Below, one piece after another: positions 27,147 to 34,661 of a stretch of 64,000 bases of DNA (position 1 is its first letter; the number at the start of each line of letters is the position of its first letter). A program made the position numbers and the translations under genes. The notes under the pieces were generated by a model that had not been told where the DNA came from, ran no database searches, and was given only the letters and a program-made list of their open reading frames with translations. The stretch spans positions 76,421 to 140,420 of the forward strand of contig NZ_JBHFNP010000361.1 in the NCBI RefSeq assembly GCF_041929235.1, written 5' to 3'. The DNA comes from Microseira sp041929235 (GTDB taxonomy: Bacteria > Cyanobacteriota > Cyanobacteriia > Cyanobacteriales > Aerosakkonemataceae).

Positions 27147-29249
27147 ATGGAACGCATCGATATCCATCCCACTCATCGTTATCAAAACTTCAAACTTAGA
27201 CGCGGGAAACCGTTTCCTTTTGGCGTTACTTTAGTGCCATTCGGGGTGAATTTTTCGATTTTTTCTAGTTATGCCAAGTCTTGTACTCTTGTCCTGTTTG
27301 AAAAACATGCTGCCGCACCTTTCGCTGAAATTCCCTTTCCCGATGAGTTTCGTTTAGGGAATGCGTTCAGTATGGTTGTTTTCGATCTCGACTACGAAAA
27401 TTTAGAGTATGGCTATCGCATGGATGGGGAATTTAACCCAGTAGCAGGACATTGGTTTGATAAAACGAAAATACTTTTAGACCCCTACGCTAAAATTATT
27501 GGCGGTCGAGATCGGTGGGGAATACCGCCTAATTGGCAGGATATTTATCAACATCGCGCGCGGATTGCTTTCGATGATTTTGATTGGGAAGATGACCGAC
27601 CTTTAGAAATTCCGGCTCAAGATTTAATTATCTATGAAATGCACGTGCGCGGGTTCACTAATCATCCTACTTCTGGGGTGAAACATCCGGGTACGTTTGC
27701 AGGAATTCGTGAAAAAATTCCCGTTCTTAAGGAACTGGGAATTAATGGGATCGAACTGATGCCAATTTACGAGTTCGATGAGTTTGAAAATTCTCGCATC
27801 CATCCTGACACGGGAGAATTATTAGTCAATTATTGGGGATATAGTCCCGTCGGTTTTTTTGCCCCGAAAGCGGGTTACGCATCTACAGGAAAATGGGGAA
27901 TGCAGGTAGATGAGTTAAAAACGCTGATTAAAGACTTGCATCGTGTCGGCATTGAAGTAATTTTAGATGTGGTTTTTAACCATACTGCTGAGGGAAACGA
28001 ACAAGGGCCAACAATTTCTTTTCGGGGACTGGATAACAAAACTTACTATATGCTGACTCCCGAAGGTTATTACTTTAATTTTAGCGGCACGGGAAATACG
28101 CTCAATTGTAATAATCCGATTGTCAGAAATCTGGTTTTAGATTGTTTGCGATATTGGGCAAGTGAGTATCATATCGACGGATTTCGCTTTGATTTAGCAA
28201 CTATTCTTGGTCGCGATCCTTGGGGTAAACCGCTGTCTAATCCTCCCTTATTAGAATCCCTCGCTTTCGATCCGATTCTGGCTAAATGCAAATTAATTGC
28301 TGAAGCATGGGATGCGGGGGGATTGTATCAAGTTGGATCTTTCCCGGCTTTCGGTCGTTGGTCGGAGTGGAATGGCAAATATCGCGATTGTATCCGTAAA
28401 TTTTTAAAGGGAGATGAGGGATGCGTTGGAGAAATGGCGCAAAGAATTCAGGGTTCTCCCGATCTGTACGCACATTCTGGCAGACCGCCGACGACTTCAA
28501 TTAATTTTATTACTGCCCATGATGGTTTTACCCTTGCTGATTTGTTTTCTTATAACCATAAGCATAATCATGACAATGGAGAGCATAATCAGGACGGGGG
28601 AAATGATAATTATAGTTGGAATTGTGGGGCAGAAGGATGGACGGACGATGCGAATATTCTAAACCTAAGACAGCGGTTGATGAAAAATGCGATCGCTATA
28701 TTAACGCTGTCTCAAGGTGTGCCGATGATCCTGATGGGAGATGAGATGGGACGAAGCCAACAAGGAAATAATAACGCCTATTGTCATGACAACGAATTAA
28801 ATTGGTTAGATTGGCAACTTCTAGACAAAAATGCTGAGTTATTCCATTTTTTTAAGACTTGTATTGCCTTTCGTCATGCCCACTCTGCGTTAAGAAATGC
28901 CGCTCATTTCCATCATACTGATAGGATGGGCAGTGGCTACGCAGATATATCATGGCATGGCACTAAAGCATGGTCTGCGGATTGGTCTAATTCTAGTCGC
29001 GTTCTCGCTTTTCTATTGTGTGGTAAACACGCGCAAGATGACTATATTTATGTAGCCATGAATATGCACTATTCTCCTCTCGATTTTGAGTTACCGGGCT
29101 TACCTTCTGGTTTACAATGGCACATTTTCGCTAATACGGGATGTCCTCATCCTCATGATATTTGGCAAGTGGGAAAAGAACCGCTATTAGCGAATCAGAC
29201 GGGGATGTTAGTAGGCGATCGCTCGATTGTTATTCTAGTAGGCAAATAA
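27147..29249 (+). CDS. glgX: Glycogen debranching enzyme (GlgX/isoamylase type)
   Basis: A 700-residue GH13 alpha-1,6-glucosidase. The N-terminal CBM48-like domain starts RRGKPFPFGVTLVPFGVNFS (about 20-39). GH13 motifs follow: region I VILDVVFNHTAEGNEQGP (about 271-288), region II GFRFDLATILGRDPWG with the nucleophile Asp (about 344-359), region III KLIAEAWDAGGLYQVG with the acid/base Glu (about 383-398), and region IV FITAHDGFTLADLFSYNHKH (about 451-470). The GlgX-like PTTSINFITAHDG start and NNAYCHDNELNWLDW are present. It would trim branches of glycogen. Its place between two STAS genes is unusual. Confidence 0.93.
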   Translation: MERIDIHPTHRYQNFKLRRGKPFPFGVTLVPFGVNFSIFSSYAKSCTLVLFEKHAAAPFAEIPFPDEFRLGNAFSMVVFDLDYENLEYGYRMDGEFNPVAGHWFDKTKILLDPYAKIIGGRDRWGIPPNWQDIYQHRARIAFDDFDWEDDRPLEIPAQDLIIYEMHVRGFTNHPTSGVKHPGTFAGIREKIPVLKELGINGIELMPIYEFDEFENSRIHPDTGELLVNYWGYSPVGFFAPKAGYASTGKWGMQVDELKTLIKDLHRVGIEVILDVVFNHTAEGNEQGPTISFRGLDNKTYYMLTPEGYYFNFSGTGNTLNCNNPIVRNLVLDCLRYWASEYHIDGFRFDLATILGRDPWGKPLSNPPLLESLAFDPILAKCKLIAEAWDAGGLYQVGSFPAFGRWSEWNGKYRDCIRKFLKGDEGCVGEMAQRIQGSPDLYAHSGRPPTTSINFITAHDGFTLADLFSYNHKHNHDNGEHNQDGGNDNYSWNCGAEGWTDDANILNLRQRLMKNAIAILTLSQGVPMILMGDEMGRSQQGNNNAYCHDNELNWLDWQLLDKNAELFHFFKTCIAFRHAHSALRNAAHFHHTDRMGSGYADISWHGTKAWSADWSNSSRVLAFLLCGKHAQDDYIYVAMNMHYSPLDFELPGLPSGLQWHIFANTGCPHPHDIWQVGKEPLLANQTGMLVGDRSIVILVGK

Positions 29250-29250
29250 T

Positions 29251-29556
29251 ATGAATCTGACAACAGAGTTAAAAATCATCGATCAAGTGGCAACGATTAC
29301 CCTCACGGGCGAAATCGTGACAAATACCGCCGCAATTTTCCAAGAAACTATCGAACAAACTACCAAACAAGCGATCCGAAAACTGATTTTAGATATGGGA
29401 AATTTATCCTATATGTCTAGTGCCGGATTGCGCGTTCTTGTATTCGCTAAACAGAAAATGGGTTCTCAGGTAGATATTGATATTACCGGGGCATCGGAAA
29501 CGATCGTCTCTACTCTGAAAACAGTCGGTTTTCATCATAGTGTCAATATTATTTAG
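29251..29556 (+). CDS. STAS-domain anti-anti-sigma factor (second)
   Basis: A 101-residue STAS domain. It has ATITLTGEIVTNTAAIFQET at the N-terminus and LILDMGNLSYMSSAGLRVLV with candidate phospho-acceptor Ser56 or Ser57. It starts one base after the glgX stop, so coupling is likely. It is clearly paralogous to the STAS protein at 26671 but diverged, suggesting two separate outputs of one switch. Confidence 0.9.
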   Translation: MNLTTELKIIDQVATITLTGEIVTNTAAIFQETIEQTTKQAIRKLILDMGNLSYMSSAGLRVLVFAKQKMGSQVDIDITGASETIVSTLKTVGFHHSVNII

Positions 29557-29581
29557 CATTCACGCTCCCGGCATAAACACC

Positions 29582-30004
29582 ATGCAATCTCTAATTTTAT
29601 CAGCAAGCTTTGATTCTTTAGATACCATCTCTGAGTATGTCTTAGCTGTAGCTAGCAATGCCAAGTTAGATAAAAAAGCAACTTATCGATTACGTCTCGC
29701 GGTAGATGAGATCGCCACCAATATTATTAGTTATGGCTACGAAGCGGTGGGAAAGCAAGGCGATATCCATTTAAACGTAGACATTGATGATAATGCTGTA
29801 ACTATTTGTCTCGAAGATACGGGAATCCCTTACGATCCTATAGAACAAGGAACTCCTGATGATTTAGACAAACCTTTGTCAACACGAAAAATCGGAGGAT
29901 TAGGAGTTTATTTAGCGATTCAAGGTGTGGATAGATTTATTTACGAGAGAGTGGGCGATCGCAATCGCAATATTTTAGTTGTTTATCGTCATCTGGCTGA
30001 ATAA
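29582..30004 (+). CDS. RsbW-like serine kinase/anti-sigma factor
   Basis: A 140-residue HATPase_c protein of the RsbW/SpoIIAB type. The N-box is TYRLRLAVDEIATNIISYGY (Glu and Asn for Mg-ATP). The G-boxes are VTICLEDTGIPYDP and RKIGGLGVYLAIQGVDRF. I chose the ATG at 29582 (MQSLILSASFDS) over a frame start inside the STAS gene. It would phosphorylate and bind the STAS partners. No sigma factor gene is adjacent, as is common in cyanobacterial partner switches. Confidence 0.9.
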   Translation: MQSLILSASFDSLDTISEYVLAVASNAKLDKKATYRLRLAVDEIATNIISYGYEAVGKQGDIHLNVDIDDNAVTICLEDTGIPYDPIEQGTPDDLDKPLSTRKIGGLGVYLAIQGVDRFIYERVGDRNRNILVVYRHLAE

Positions 30005-30006
30005 AT

Positions 30007-31641
30007 ATGTTAAATAAACTCGCTAAACTTCTTAAAACTCGCTTATCCAGACGGGTGGTTTTCTGGTTGTTTACCAGTGTTATCGTCATCGAAGCGATCG
30101 TTTTAGTTCCCTCTGTGCTGCGACGAGAACAAGAATTACTCGGTCAATTGAAACAAATTTCCACCGAGAAAGTTTCAATTTTGATGAAAGTTTCTCCTCC
30201 CCAAGCTTCTCCAGAAAATGTTTTAAACCTGCTGGCGAATCTGAAAGGAAGTTCTGTAATTGTCGGCGGTTCTCTTTATCAATCTAATGGTCAGAGGGTG
30301 GGAACATTTGGCGAACAGCCAGCATTAATGTTTCAAGATGTAGATGCTGCTGAAAAAAAGGATTTATTAGATTATCAACTATCTCGATATGATGTAGCTT
30401 GGACAGCTGTAGAATTGGGTAAAGATTATCTGTTGATTCTGCGCCATGATGCCACAATGGTTGATCGAGGAGTACGCGGTTTCATTTTACGAGTTATTGG
30501 GTTAGTGATAATTATCTCCTTATTTGTCACAGCCGGAACTTGGATCGCACTCCAGCGAATCGTAATTGCTCCTATCGTTAACTTGAGAAAAGATTTAAGA
30601 AAAGCGGCTGAGTGTATTTGTTACGATCAACCCAATCCTCAGTTTTATTCTAATTTCTTCAAACGCCATGATGAATTAGGAGAAGTTATTTTTACTTTTC
30701 AGGAAATGTATCAACAAATTTATCAGGCAATCGACCAGCGCAAGCAAGCAGAGTTTGCTCTAAAAAATAGCTACGCTCAAATTGAACTTTACTCAAAAAG
30801 TCTCAATTTAGAATTGGAAAAAGGAAGACAAATTCAGCTTAACTTTTTACCAAGCAGCGACGAGATAAAACAAATTTCTCTTAAATCAGGTTGGGAATTT
30901 TCCGCCTTCTTTAAACCAGCTAGACAAGTGGCGGGGGATTTCTATGATATTTTTGAATTATCGAATAATGCCATAGGAATTGCCATCGCTGATGTCTGTG
31001 ATAAGGGAGTAGGAGCTGCTTTATTCATGGCACTCTTTCGCAGTCTCATCCGCATCTTTTCTCAAGAAACAAAATTGCGAGGAACGGCATCTAATTTATT
31101 AGAAATGTATCAACCTAAAGCCGGATGGCTCGGTTCTTCTAGTACAGTTAATCTAGCTCATTTAAATGCCTTACAATCTCTGAATTTAACTAATGATTAT
31201 GTTGCCCGTCATCACGGTTATTTAGGCATGTTCGCCACCTTATTTTTTGGCGTACTCGATCCACAAACGGGACTATTAACCTATATTAACGCGGGACATG
31301 AACCAGTTTTTATCCTCAATCCGCAGGCGGGAATCCGAGAGATATTAACTTCTACCAGTCCAGCGCTCGGGATTTTATCTAATGCTAAATTTAGCATTAG
31401 TCAAGTCTATCTCCAACCCAATGAAATTTTGTTCGGTTTTACCGATGGAGTGACGGATGCGCGGGATTGTCAAGACTCATTTTTTACGATTGAAAAGTTA
31501 CGTCATTTGCTTCAGTTTTGCCCCCCGAAAGCGTCCGATATTGTAGACTATATTAGTCTGAATGTCTTATCCCATACTCAAGGGGCGGAGCAATTTGATG
31601 ATATTACTCTTTTAGCGGTTCAACATTCTGTTTTAGAGTAA
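30007..31641 (+). CDS. HAMP-domain SpoIIE/PP2C phosphatase
   Basis: A 544-residue membrane phosphatase. It has two transmembrane helices (FWLFTSVIVIEAIVLVPSVL, about 18-37, and VIGLVIIISLFVTAGTWIAL, about 163-182) flanking an extracytoplasmic sensor of about 125 residues. A HAMP-like segment follows (VIAPIVNLRKDLRKAAECI), then a coiled-coil linker. The C-terminal PP2C domain contains KPARQVAGDFYDIFELSNNA, IAIADVCDKGVGAALFMALF and LFGFTDGVTDARD with metal-binding Asp residues. It would dephosphorylate the STAS proteins in response to an external signal. It is the last gene of the cluster. Confidence 0.92.
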   Translation: MLNKLAKLLKTRLSRRVVFWLFTSVIVIEAIVLVPSVLRREQELLGQLKQISTEKVSILMKVSPPQASPENVLNLLANLKGSSVIVGGSLYQSNGQRVGTFGEQPALMFQDVDAAEKKDLLDYQLSRYDVAWTAVELGKDYLLILRHDATMVDRGVRGFILRVIGLVIIISLFVTAGTWIALQRIVIAPIVNLRKDLRKAAECICYDQPNPQFYSNFFKRHDELGEVIFTFQEMYQQIYQAIDQRKQAEFALKNSYAQIELYSKSLNLELEKGRQIQLNFLPSSDEIKQISLKSGWEFSAFFKPARQVAGDFYDIFELSNNAIGIAIADVCDKGVGAALFMALFRSLIRIFSQETKLRGTASNLLEMYQPKAGWLGSSSTVNLAHLNALQSLNLTNDYVARHHGYLGMFATLFFGVLDPQTGLLTYINAGHEPVFILNPQAGIREILTSTSPALGILSNAKFSISQVYLQPNEILFGFTDGVTDARDCQDSFFTIEKLRHLLQFCPPKASDIVDYISLNVLSHTQGAEQFDDITLLAVQHSVLE

Positions 31642-31788
31642 ATGAGTTGAGGGAAATTATATGCGAACGCGATTGCGTGCCGGAGGCATATCGCATCTTT
31701 ATTATCACCCAACAATGAGGGCGGGTTTATTCAGATTGTTTGTTTTTTTCATAATCTTCTGGTAAAACCCACCCCGACAAATCAAAAA

Positions 31789-32994
31789 TTATCGCGCCCC
31801 CCACACTCTGATTGTTTTATCCCAACTGCTGCTAACAATTTTCCCTCCAGATGGAGTCATAGCAACCGAGGATATGCCATTAAAATGTCCTTCTAAAACC
31901 TGTAATGGCGTCCCCGTCTTTAGATGCCATATCCTAATAGTTTTATCCAAATTTCCCCCGCCACTCACCAGGGTGTTTCCATCCCGACTAATGGCAATTG
32001 AATTCACTTCATCCCAATGTCCCTCTAGGGTATTTAACAATTCTCCTGTCTGCAAGTTCCACAGTTTTATTGTCCTGTCTTGTGCGCCGCTAACCAGTGT
32101 TTTTCCATCGGGAATAATTGCCAAACACTTTACCCATTCTGAATGTCCTTCAAGGGTATGCAATAATTCCCCAGTCGCCATATCCCAAATTTTGATTGTT
32201 TCGTCGGCACTACCCGTCGCTAATATATTTCCATCCGCTGTTATGGCAATGGATTTAATCCCATTTTTATGTGCGGTCAAGGTGCGAAAATTTTCTTGAT
32301 TTTCTATGTTCCACAACCCAATCGTCCCGTCTTCATTACCCGCCGCGAGAGTCTTTCCATCGCAATCTACGCAGATACAATTTACCCCCGCTTCACCCCC
32401 CGCGAATGTATGCAATAATCCATCCCCCAAGGCTTTACTCGATTGCAAATTCCACAGTTTTATGGTATTATCCCAACTGCAACTAAAAATGGTTTGACCC
32501 GACGGACTAATCGCCACAAATTTGACGCCATCGGTATGTCCGGAGAGGGTGCGAATAATTCTGCCGGTGTAGAGCGATCGCACAACAATTTTCTTATCGC
32601 TCCCCCCACTCACAAGATATTGTCCATCCGCACTAATCGCAACAGAATAAGTCGTAGATTGTGCGGTAGAATGTTTGTGCAGGCATTCAAACAATTGATA
32701 GGGATTGTATTCTTGTAATGCCCGTTCTAAAGTCAATTCTTCGCAATTTTGAATTAGCAAGTAAGCGGTTTGTCTCACTTGAGCGGATTCATCTTTGAGC
32801 GATTGAAAGATTAAATCTAAACCCGCTTGCCCATATTTAACCGCTTCTTGCAGTGCTGCTACTCGTTGGGCAACATTTTGACTGGTTAAGCGCCGCCTGA
32901 CGCCTGCAATGCCTCCCAAAACGGCAGCATTGACGGGTGTTGGGGTTTGTCCCCCTAAAACTACATCGTAGGATCTTGGCTGATTTTGTGCCAT
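31789..32994 (-). CDS. WD40-repeat protein with N-terminal VLGG-HEAT module
   Basis: A 401-residue protein. The N-terminal 100 residues share the doubled VLGG motif (YDVVLGGQ, AAVLGGIAGVRRRLTS) and HEAT-like helices (LQEAVKYGQAGLDLIFQSLK) with the SUMF1 proteins at 18213 and 20294. Residues about 110-401 hold seven WD40 repeats, e.g. LSGHTDGVKFVAISPSGQTI, LEGHSEWVKCLAIIPDGKTL, IKLWNLQTGELLNTLEGHWD. They should form one seven-bladed propeller for protein binding. There is no kinase or AP-ATPase domain. Its partner is unknown. Confidence 0.9.
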   Translation of the reverse strand: MAQNQPRSYDVVLGGQTPTPVNAAVLGGIAGVRRRLTSQNVAQRVAALQEAVKYGQAGLDLIFQSLKDESAQVRQTAYLLIQNCEELTLERALQEYNPYQLFECLHKHSTAQSTTYSVAISADGQYLVSGGSDKKIVVRSLYTGRIIRTLSGHTDGVKFVAISPSGQTIFSCSWDNTIKLWNLQSSKALGDGLLHTFAGGEAGVNCICVDCDGKTLAAGNEDGTIGLWNIENQENFRTLTAHKNGIKSIAITADGNILATGSADETIKIWDMATGELLHTLEGHSEWVKCLAIIPDGKTLVSGAQDRTIKLWNLQTGELLNTLEGHWDEVNSIAISRDGNTLVSGGGNLDKTIRIWHLKTGTPLQVLEGHFNGISSVAMTPSGGKIVSSSWDKTIRVWGAR

Positions 32995-33118
32995 TGCAGC
33001 GATTAAAGTGGATGGCCTCTTGTATTATAATTGTAGTTTTAAGGGCGCGTTGGCTGTTTTTTGCTCTGGGCGATCGCTTGTGCCAGCATATTAGTATCGT
33101 CAAAGTCGGAGCGATCGT

Positions 33119-33781
33119 ATGTATACTGTAGAATTCCCCGCACTACAGGCAGACTTGACCCAATTGCTCAGTCGAGTGTTGTCAGGAGAAGAAGTAATTA
33201 TTTCTCAAGCAGGCACTCCTATTGCCCGTATAGTGCCAATTGCTGACCAGTCATTACCGAGAATTCCAGGGTTAGATCGCGGTAAAGTAGTAATTTCTCC
33301 TGACTTTAACGAGCCTATACCTAAGTCTTCTGGACTTTATGAAATTGACTTTTATGCCTGGACGCAGGAACAGGTAAAATTTCTTCAAGATCGTGCGTGG
33401 GAGCGCTTAGATATCTCAAATTTGGTTGAGGAGATTGAATCTTTGGGCAAGCAACAGCGACAGGAACTGAGGAACCGTTTAGGAGTTTTGCTAGGACATT
33501 TGTTGCAGTGGGAGTTTCAACCCGAAAACCGCTCTAAAAGTTGGGTTGCTACAATTCGGGAGCAGCGCTGCCAAGTTTCCGATTTGTTGGAAGAAAATCC
33601 TAGTTTGAAGCCTTATTTACCCGAAGCATTGGAAAAAGCCTATCAGTACGGGCTAGCTTTAGCTGTACGCGAAACTTCTTTAAGCTACAAAGATTTTCCG
33701 CAAGAGTGTCTTTATGAGGTAGAGCAAGTATTGAATTCCTCATTTTTTCCAGGTCAATCGCTTGAATCAGACCCACTTTAA
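33119..33781 (+). CDS. Phd/YefM antitoxin domain fused to DUF29
   Basis: A 220-residue fusion. Residues 1-about 72 match a Phd/YefM-like antitoxin: MYTVEFPALQADLTQLLSRV, then SGEEVIISQAGTPIARIVPI, and the toxin-facing tail ISPDFNEPIP. Where the antitoxin would normally end, the frame continues into a full DUF29 protein: LYEIDFYAWTQEQVKFLQDR, then WERLDISNLVEEIESLGKQQ, then HLLQWEFQPENRSKSWVATI. No PIN toxin gene follows. DUF29 has unknown function and is abundant in cyanobacteria. The junction is clean and in frame. Confidence 0.85.
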   Translation: MYTVEFPALQADLTQLLSRVLSGEEVIISQAGTPIARIVPIADQSLPRIPGLDRGKVVISPDFNEPIPKSSGLYEIDFYAWTQEQVKFLQDRAWERLDISNLVEEIESLGKQQRQELRNRLGVLLGHLLQWEFQPENRSKSWVATIREQRCQVSDLLEENPSLKPYLPEALEKAYQYGLALAVRETSLSYKDFPQECLYEVEQVLNSSFFPGQSLESDPL

Positions 33782-33812
33782 TCAATACTGCTTCTCCTGA
33801 ATTTTAGCTAAT

Positions 33813-34238
33813 TTACTGAAGTTTCGCGAACGCTATTTTTTGCCCAAGTACGCGATCGCAACTCAAGCATCCGGATTTACAGGCGGGCGTCGCACGCGAA
33901 CCCGATCGGGATCGACCACAACAACACACCTTTGCTAGCTCGCTCAAATCTGTAGAGCGGACAAATTCTAAAACAAAATTGTTAACAGTTAATGGCCCCA
34001 TTGTGCGGGGTCGAAATAAAATGACTCCTGGATGACTGCCTGGTGGATATTTGCGTAGATCGGCAAACTCTACATCAAGGGTAAAAAGTATCCGTCCTTC
34101 GTTTCTAGCAGTGGCTCCAACTTCAACATCCGGTCTGCCTTTAAGCCCCTCATCCAGAGCAGTTTCTACATTGTATCCCTCAGCTTGAAGTAGATCTTTG
34201 AGGTAACGCGATAAATTTTCATCTAACTTGATTTTCAC
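33813..34238 (-). CDS. DUF5615/PIN-like toxin with frameshifted C-terminus
   Basis: A DUF5615 (Mut7-C-like, PIN-related) protein paired with DUF433. The N-terminus VKIKLDENLSRYLKDLLQAE and TARNEGRILFTLDVEFADL carry the conserved acidic residues. After RSTDLSELAK at about 33930 the frame switches to a Cys/Ser-rich tail (CCCGRSRSGSRATPACKSG). A one-base shift gives the expected end VVVVDPDRVRVRRPPVNPDA with a TGA at 33863-33865. An extra C/G in the CACACC run near 33929 would explain it. The GTG at 34238 lies 2 bp after the DUF433 stop; a TTG at 34256 is another start. Confidence 0.78.
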   Translation of the reverse strand: MKIKLDENLSRYLKDLLQAEGYNVETALDEGLKGRPDVEVGATARNEGRILFTLDVEFADLRKYPPGSHPGVILFRPRTMGPLTVNNFVLEFVRSTDLSELAKVCCCGRSRSGSRATPACKSGCLSCDRVLGQKIAFAKLQ

Positions 34239-34240
34239 TT

Positions 34241-34474
34241 TTACGAAACCTTCCAAATGTTTTCTCGTGCTAGTTCAGCGGCATAAGCTACCGCTGCACG
34301 AATATCTTCTATGGTCAGGGAAGGATAATGGTCAATAATTTGCTCAGGAGTCAGACCTTCTGCTAAAGCATCCAGAATAATCGCAATATAAATGCGTGTC
34401 CCTCGAATCGAGGGTTTTCCAGCGCATATTGTTGGGTCTACAGTAACGCGATCTAGTAAATTTTGAGCAGTCAT
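34241..34474 (-). CDS. DUF433 family antitoxin
   Basis: A 77-residue DUF433 protein, a small winged-HTH-like antitoxin. It has the family core ICAGKPSIRGTRIYIAIILD (about 17-36), then ALAEGLTPEQIIDHYPSLTI (about 37-56) and DIRAAVAYAAELARE. It is normally the partner of a DUF5615/PIN-like toxin, which follows immediately on the same strand. The pair is probably a type II-like toxin-antitoxin unit, with the toxin C-terminus altered by a frameshift. Confidence 0.88.
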   Translation of the reverse strand: MTAQNLLDRVTVDPTICAGKPSIRGTRIYIAIILDALAEGLTPEQIIDHYPSLTIEDIRAAVAYAAELARENIWKVS

Positions 34475-34515
34475 GGGTAATTTATCTCGGTCTTTCCTGA
34501 ATTTTAGCTAATTTA

Positions 34516-34657
34516 ACCTAAGTTGCTAGTTATAAAACCGATCCCCCCAAACCCCCCTTGGCAAGGGGGGCTTTGAAGAATTTTAACGTTTCTCCCCCCT
34601 TATTAAGGGGGGCTGGGGGGGATCTAAAACCAATATTCTATAACTAGCAACTTGCGT
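34516..34657. mobile_element. 142-bp MITE-like element with 7-bp target duplication
   Basis: A noncoding unit with 15-bp perfect inverted repeats near its ends (AAGTTGCTAGTTATA at 34520-34534, its complement at 34639-34653) and a nested GATCCCCCC/GGGGGGATC hairpin. It is flanked by TAATTTA at 34509-34515 and 34658-34664. The sequence at 33797-33816 carries the same flanks uninterrupted, which gives an independent empty-site model. The right duplication contains the Hsp70 stop codon. No transposase is encoded. Confidence 0.85.
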
Positions 34658-34661
34658 TAAT

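Noticed and set aside
31874..32718. Multiple + strand frames opposite the WD40 gene
   Set aside because: They are repetitive mirror images of the WD40 repeats and not independent genes.
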